Below, in pieces: positions 6,189-9,030 of a stretch of DNA of 9,030 bases. Made by a program: the position numbers and the translations under genes. The notes below the pieces were generated by a model. The model saw only the letters and a list, made by a program, of their open reading frames with translations, ran no database searches and had not been told where the DNA came from. Position 1 is the first letter of the stretch. Each line of letters starts with the position of its first letter. Source of the stretch: Nitrospirota bacterium. Lineage in GTDB: Bacteria > NPL-UPA2 > JAGMAN01. The DNA is taken from NCBI GenBank assembly GCA_030605915.1, contig JAUWHM010000115.1:1-9030 (forward strand), read 5' to 3'.

Positions 6189-6605
6189 CTATGTCTTTGG
6201 CTCTTCCTGATAAGTGGCGAAGGAAACATCCCAGATATCGGCCCGGGCACAGGCATCCATCACTTTAACTATCTCCTTGAAGTTAGTATCTCTATCTCCC
6301 CGAATGTAGACCTTCAGCTGGCCATCCACTTTGGCTCGTTCAAAGAAAGAGGGAAGCTCCTCCACTTGATACTGATCTGGGAGAATAGAAATGGTCCCAT
6401 CCGGGTAAATGTTTACTACAACTTCTGCTGCCCCTTTCTTCTCTCTTGAATGCTCAGCGAGGGGTAGCCTTATATCCTCAGCCACAACCAATTTACTTAA
6501 GGTGGTCACACACATGAAGAATATTATGAGCTGAAAGATGACATCAATCATGGGAGCCATCTGAAAGCCTATTTCCTCTTCCTCAGCCTCTCTTTTAAAT
6601 CTCAT
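6189..6605 (-). CDS. exbD: ExbD/TolR-family biopolymer transport protein (first copy)
   Basis: The product has 138 residues. An acidic N-terminus (AEEEEIGF) precedes one transmembrane helix at about 15-36 (QMAPMIDVIFQLIIFFMCVTTL) with the conserved aspartate D21. The periplasmic domain follows, with VVVNIYPDGTISILPDQ, LKVYIRGDRDTNFKEIVKVMDACARADIWDVSFAT. The last part matches the ExbD/TolR fold pattern, in which a D-x-x-x-x-F-x-x-[IV] helix is followed by a final strand. The ATG follows AGGGGGAAGAG. The gap to exbB upstream is 113 nt, unusually long for this locus, and contains a small inverted-repeat element. Function is as for the second copy: torque or force transmission together with ExbB, powered by the proton motive force. 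TolR is an equally valid family name. Assignment to Ton, Tol or a third system rests on the neighbouring DUF4159 protein. Confidence 0.93.
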   Translation of the reverse strand: MRFKREAEEEEIGFQMAPMIDVIFQLIIFFMCVTTLSKLVVAEDIRLPLAEHSREKKGAAEVVVNIYPDGTISILPDQYQVEELPSFFERAKVDGQLKVYIRGDRDTNFKEIVKVMDACARADIWDVSFATYQEEPKT

Positions 6606-6620
6606 CTCTTCCCCCTAAGA

Positions 6621-6673
6621 TGTAGTGTAGGGGCTCGTCCCCGTTCTCCACACCCATAAAGGGTTACACTACA
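6621..6673. repeat. 53-bp MITE-like element between exbB and exbD
   Basis: TGTAGTGTA (6621-6629) and TACACTACA (6665-6673) are perfect 9-bp terminal inverted repeats. Inside lie two further hairpins: GGGG-CTCGT-CCCC (6630-6642) and ACCC-ATAAA-GGGT (6652-6664). The whole can fold into a cruciform or, as RNA, a three-way structure just upstream of the exbD ribosome binding site. It contains no coding capacity. It could be a non-autonomous mobile element, a REP-type repeat or an mRNA-stabilising or processing structure. No clear target duplication was seen. Confidence 0.6.
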
Positions 6674-6700
6674 GAATCTGCTTTAACAGAGCATTGATTT

Positions 6701-6721
6701 ATCCGTGCTCATCCGTGGCTA
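6701..6721. repeat. Short direct repeat ATCCGTG spanning the exbB stop codon
   Basis: ATCCGTG occurs at 6701-6707 and 6711-6717 with a 10-bp period. On the coding strand it reads as CACGGAT twice, directly after or including the TAG stop of exbB (6721-6719). I recall a similar phrase, ATCCGTG-N3-ATCCGTGG, from intergenic regions of unrelated bacteria, which would make this a dispersed repeat. That is memory and was not checked. Confidence 0.35.
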
Positions 6722-7486
6722 ACTCTTGTCTCCAGGTTTCGGGCCGTAGAGGCCATCTATGAAATCGGTGGAAAAACCCTCAATGGCCACTGTTATCCCC
6801 TGCACCCGGTGTTTAAAGATGAAGTAGGCGAGCATAGCTGGTATGGCAACCATCAATCCACTGGCCGTGGTTATCAAGGCCTCGGAAACACCTTGAGCCA
6901 GGAGCGATGGTTTGCCTGTCCCGACGACGACGATCTGCTGAAATGCACGAATCATCCCGGTAACCGTGCCCAATAACCCTAACATTGGTGATACAACGGC
7001 AACTATAGACAGCCAGGATATCTTGCGCTGCATGGAAAGCACTTCTCTGGAGCCAATATCGCTTACTGTCTCCTCGACCACCTTGCGCCCATGTCCCACC
7101 TTCTCTAAAGCACCAAGGACTATTCTGGACACAGGATTAGCTGCCCCGGTGCCGCATAAGTTTTTCACCTTAGCAATATCGAGCTTCTTCTCTTTGATAA
7201 TCTCTTTGATACCCTTTTTGAACTCCTCTGGCACCACTTTTTTAAACTGAAGAGTGAGAGCATGTTCTATAGTCAGGGCGACCACAGCCACTGAACCCAA
7301 CAAAATGGGCACCATAAGCATACCCCCGGCTTTTATCAGGCCCAGGAAGGTCATTCCCGCAGCTTCCTCCGCACCTTCCTCCTGTCCATAGCTGCTTGTA
7401 CCCGTAAGGGTGATGGAAACGGCTGCTATAGATACTGCCATTAGCATCATATAAACGCATATTCTCTTTATTAAAGACCTCGCCAT
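6719..7486 (-). CDS. exbB: MotA/TolQ/ExbB-family proton channel subunit with N-terminal signal sequence
   Basis: ExbB forms the pentameric inner-membrane ring around ExbD. The product has 255 residues. The ATG at 7486-7484 is chosen because AGGAGG lies 6 nt upstream and gives a normal signal sequence; a GTG 13 codons earlier lies inside a repeat element. Residues 1-34 (basic start, hydrophobic core, SSYGQEE) look like a cleavable signal peptide, as in many ExbB proteins outside the enterics. Transmembrane helices lie at about 53-74, 158-180 and 205-226. The family signatures are WLSIVAVVSPMLGLLGTVTG (158-177), GMIRAFQ (177-183) and LAQGVSEALITTASGLMVAIPAM (196-218). The cytoplasmic domain between helices 1 and 2 contains GALEK, SDIGSREV. 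The two exbD genes follow, so together they encode a complete motor. MotA-like and TolQ-like names are possible, but ExbB is the best fit. Confidence 0.94.
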   Translation of the reverse strand: MARSLIKRICVYMMLMAVSIAAVSITLTGTSSYGQEEGAEEAAGMTFLGLIKAGGMLMVPILLGSVAVVALTIEHALTLQFKKVVPEEFKKGIKEIIKEKKLDIAKVKNLCGTGAANPVSRIVLGALEKVGHGRKVVEETVSDIGSREVLSMQRKISWLSIVAVVSPMLGLLGTVTGMIRAFQQIVVVGTGKPSLLAQGVSEALITTASGLMVAIPAMLAYFIFKHRVQGITVAIEGFSTDFIDGLYGPKPGDKS

Positions 7487-7492
7487 CCTTAA

Positions 7493-7498
7493 CCTCCT
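7493..7498 (-). promoter_or_regulatory. Ribosome binding site of exbB (decides the start)
   Basis: The coding strand reads AGGAGG-TTAAGG-ATG. This perfect site selects the ATG at 7486-7484 over the upstream in-frame GTG at 7525-7523. That GTG has no such site and lies within an inverted-repeat element. Confidence 0.85.
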
Positions 7499-7517
7499 TT
7501 CTCTACCACTGAATACA

Positions 7518-7592
7518 CCCCTCACCTTAATCTCGCCACGGCGAGTCGCCTCTGGAGACCTCTCCCCCCGGGGGAGAGGGAAGGGTGAGGGG
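7518..7592. repeat. 75-bp palindromic element overlapping the end of the second TPR gene
   Basis: The outer arms are CCCCTCACCTT (7518-7528) and AAGGGTGAGGGG (7581-7592), complementary except for one extra base. Nested inside are CTCGCC-AC-GGCGAG (7532-7545), a perfect 6-bp hairpin, and CCTCTCCCCC-C-GGGGGAGAGG (7559-7579), a perfect 10-bp inverted repeat. The element contains the stop codon of the TPR gene (7529-7527), its last 22 codons and the rejected GTG start of exbB. The peptide IPLTLPSPPGGE it encodes is one I recall at the C-termini of unrelated proteins in repeat-rich genomes (memory, not checked). As RNA it would form a strong hairpin between the TPR gene and exbB. Confidence 0.7.
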
Positions 7593-8411
7593 AATTCCTT
7601 TCAGCCTTTCCTCTGCCATTTTTGCATATTCGCTCTTAGGGTATTTCTCCATCAGCTCCTGGTAGGTAGCTTTGGCTCGCTTGAGGTCACCCAGCCTCTC
7701 ATAACACAGACCGCTTGAGAAAATGGACTTCTTCACCCAATCCTCAAAGTCATAGTAAAGGACAACCACCTTCAGATAGGAGACAAGAGCTTCCTCAAAT
7801 TCACCTTGCTTAAAATAACAGTTCCCCAGTCCATATAATGCTCGGGCGGCTATCGGGGGGCTTAACACCCCCCCCTGGTGGCTCATTAAAGCTTGATAGA
7901 CCTCTATTGCCTTCTCATATTCCTTCTGCTGGTAGAGGGCGTGAGCCATACCTAATTTAGCCCGATAGGCAAAATCCGTCTGGGGACGGAACTTGAGAAG
8001 CTCCCTGTAGGCATCTAAAGCATCCGCCCATCTCCTCAGATTGAGATTTGATTCGCCGACCCAGAACTGAGCTTTCTCACCCCAATCGTAATTGGTATAT
8101 CGTCTGGTTACCTCCTGGTAAAGCCTTAAAGCCTTTTCATAGTCTCCCTTCTTATAGGAGGCAGTAGCCAGGGCAAAAAGCTCTGGCTCCTCCAATGAGA
8201 TGCTGGCTACCTCCTCCTGTTTCAAGGTAACAGTGCCCTTGCCACCGGCCAGCTCTACGGCAACTCCACTCCCATCGTCCTTAACTACCTTTCCTTTTAA
8301 GATCGCTCCCGTTTTTAGAGTTACTTCATCTTCTGACCAAGCGTTAAAGGAGAATACACGTAAGAGTGCTGCAAGCGAAAGAAGCACTATGAGTAAAACT
8401 CTATTCCTCAT
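7527..8411 (-). CDS. Exported TPR protein with repeat-derived signal and tail segments
   Basis: The product has 294 residues. A signal peptide occupies about 1-25 (MRNRVLLIVLLSLAALLRVF...). A small beta-rich segment follows at 29-73 (VTLKTGAILKGKVV...VTLKQEEVASI). Tetratricopeptide repeats then run from about 77 to 272, with GDYEKALRLYQEVTRRY, ADALDAYRELLKFRP, EYEKAIEVYQALM, GEFEEALVSYLKVV and GDLKRAKATYQELMEKYPKSEYAK. Exported TPR proteins beside TolQR/ExbBD genes, such as CpoB/YbgF, organise envelope complexes by protein binding. The ATG overlaps the stop of the preceding TPR gene (ATGA) after a GGAGGAGG site. Two parts come from repeats: SLAALLRV (12-19) is the 22-bp repeat in inverse orientation and puts an arginine in the hydrophobic core, and the last 22 residues come from a palindromic element. 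Whether the leader still works as a cleavable signal is uncertain. Confidence 0.85.
   Translation of the reverse strand: MRNRVLLIVLLSLAALLRVFSFNAWSEDEVTLKTGAILKGKVVKDDGSGVAVELAGGKGTVTLKQEEVASISLEEPELFALATASYKKGDYEKALRLYQEVTRRYTNYDWGEKAQFWVGESNLNLRRWADALDAYRELLKFRPQTDFAYRAKLGMAHALYQQKEYEKAIEVYQALMSHQGGVLSPPIAARALYGLGNCYFKQGEFEEALVSYLKVVVLYYDFEDWVKKSIFSSGLCYERLGDLKRAKATYQELMEKYPKSEYAKMAEERLKGIPLTLPSPPGGEVSRGDSPWRD
8356..8377 (+). repeat. 22-bp dispersed repeat, copy D (inverse orientation, in TPR signal peptide)
   Basis: The plus strand has ACACGTAAGAGTGCTGCA followed by AGCG, identical to copy A but on the opposite strand relative to the gene it sits in. The coding strand therefore reads TCG CTT GCA GCA CTC TTA CGT GTA across it, giving SLAALLRV at residues 12-19. 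A fourth match of 18 bp lies at 994-1011. Confidence 0.8.
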
Positions 8412-9030
8412 CCGCTGCCTCCTCCAAGCAACTTAAGTCTTTCTTCACCTCTTTTTGCATAGTCACTCTTTGGGAATTCATTGACTAATTTCTCATAGGT
8501 CTCCCTGGCCTTCTCCTTTTGACCCAAGCCTTCATAGGCATGGCCAGCCCCAAGGTAAGAGCGAGCTACCCAATCCTTATAGTGGCTGTAAAGGATGAGA
8601 ACTCGCTGGTAGTAGAGAGCAGCTTTCTGATAATCTCCCTCTTCAAGGTAACAATCCCCTGTCCGATAGAGAGCCTCAGCCGCCGGCTCTCCTCGCCATC
8701 TTGCGATAACTGCCTCAAAGGTGTTGATTGCCTCCTTATACTTCTCCTCGCCTTGCAGGCAGCGGGCCAGACCCAAATTGGCTGGACCCTCAAATTTCGT
8801 GCCCGGGAAAGTTCGAAGTAGCCTCTGGAAGAACTCACGGCTCCTTGCCCACTCATTCATATTAAGGTAGGCCTGCCCTAAGCTATATTGAACTTCCTCA
8901 GTTAGGGATTCTTCCGAATACTGGTTCAATATCTTTTCATAAAACTCAGCCTCCCTGCGGTAGTCACCTGAGTAGTGAAAGCACTTAGCTAAGGTCCAGT
9001 AGCCAAGAGGGGAGAGCTTGAGGCCAGAGT
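8408..9030 (-). CDS. TPR-repeat protein, 5' end beyond window
   Basis: The frame is open from the window edge to the TGA at 8410-8408, giving 207 residues of the C-terminal part. A TTG at 8929-8927 has been a candidate start, but upstream codons continue the TPR pattern (LGYWTLAKCFHYSGDYRREAEFYEKIL), so the gene begins outside the window. Repeats include VQYSLGQAYLNMNEWARSRE, ANLGLARCLQGEEKYKEAIN, ALYRTGDCYLEEGDYQKAAL and SYLGAGHAYEGLGQKEKARE, about five units. The last 80 or so residues align without gaps to the end of the next TPR protein at about 45% identity by eye, including DWV, PKS-x-YAK and EERLK, so the two are paralogous. It ends in GGGSG, and the last codons supply the ribosome binding site of the next gene. 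A scaffold role in the envelope is inferred; a signal peptide cannot be assessed. Confidence 0.85.
   Translation of the reverse strand, partial: SGLKLSPLGYWTLAKCFHYSGDYRREAEFYEKILNQYSEESLTEEVQYSLGQAYLNMNEWARSREFFQRLLRTFPGTKFEGPANLGLARCLQGEEKYKEAINTFEAVIARWRGEPAAEALYRTGDCYLEEGDYQKAALYYQRVLILYSHYKDWVARSYLGAGHAYEGLGQKEKARETYEKLVNEFPKSDYAKRGEERLKLLGGGSG

Noticed and set aside
6719..7525. Longer exbB starting at the GTG at 7525-7523 (268 residues)
   Set aside because: The GTG lies in the arm of a repeat element, while an AGGAGG site 6 nt before the ATG at 7486 gives a normal signal peptide.
8408..8929. Complete first TPR gene starting at TTG 8929
   Set aside because: The frame remains open upstream to the window edge and keeps coding TPR-like sequence, so the gene is only cut by the window.
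7527..9030. The two TPR genes as one gene split by a frameshift
   Set aside because: The second has its own ribosome binding site, ATGA overlap and signal peptide, and the first ends at its module end, so two separate genes fit better.

Overview
All genes in this window lie on the minus strand, so transcription runs from position 9030 towards 1. Two blocks abut. The upstream block (9030 to 3001) is an envelope locus: a TPR protein cut by the window edge, a second exported TPR protein, an ExbB/TolQ-type proton channel subunit, two ExbD/TolR-type subunits, a membrane-anchored TonB/TolA-like protein with a DUF4159 domain in place of a TonB C-terminal domain, and a secreted FG-GAP/VCBS propeller protein with a carbohydrate-binding-like jelly roll. 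The downstream block (2999 to 1) is housekeeping: coaE, rho, rpmE (ribosomal protein L31) and the 5' two-thirds of prfA (release factor 1).

Spacing suggests one long operon or two coupled ones. Most junctions are ATGA or TAATG overlaps or gaps of 1-12 nt, several with the ribosome binding site overlapping or touching the previous stop codon. The larger gaps are exbB-exbD (113 nt), rho-rpmE (150 nt) and TPR-exbB (40 nt). Each of these holds a short inverted-repeat element. No gene-free stretch exceeds 300 bases. I saw no rRNA, tRNA, CRISPR array or complete insertion sequence, and no convincing promoter or intrinsic terminator.

The organism is a diderm bacterium, since an ExbBD-type motor and exported TPR proteins imply an outer membrane. 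The moderate GC content, the coaE-rho-rpmE-prfA order, the ExbB with an N-terminal signal sequence, and the load of short dispersed repeats suggest an uncultivated candidate phylum (Omnitrophota-like, or another lineage rich in FG-GAP proteins). This placement is an inference with low confidence.

The most unusual signals are two. First, a 22-bp repeat occurs at four sites. Two copies lie in frame inside coaE (peptide TRKSAAS), one lies in the opposite orientation inside a signal peptide (peptide SLAALLRV), and an 18-bp match sits in a longer element between rho and rpmE. Other repeat elements supply the C-terminal tails of a TPR protein and probably of CoaE. Second, the envelope locus looks like a proton-motive-force machine in which DUF4159 is the periplasmic output domain of a TonB-like protein that keeps the transmembrane histidine.
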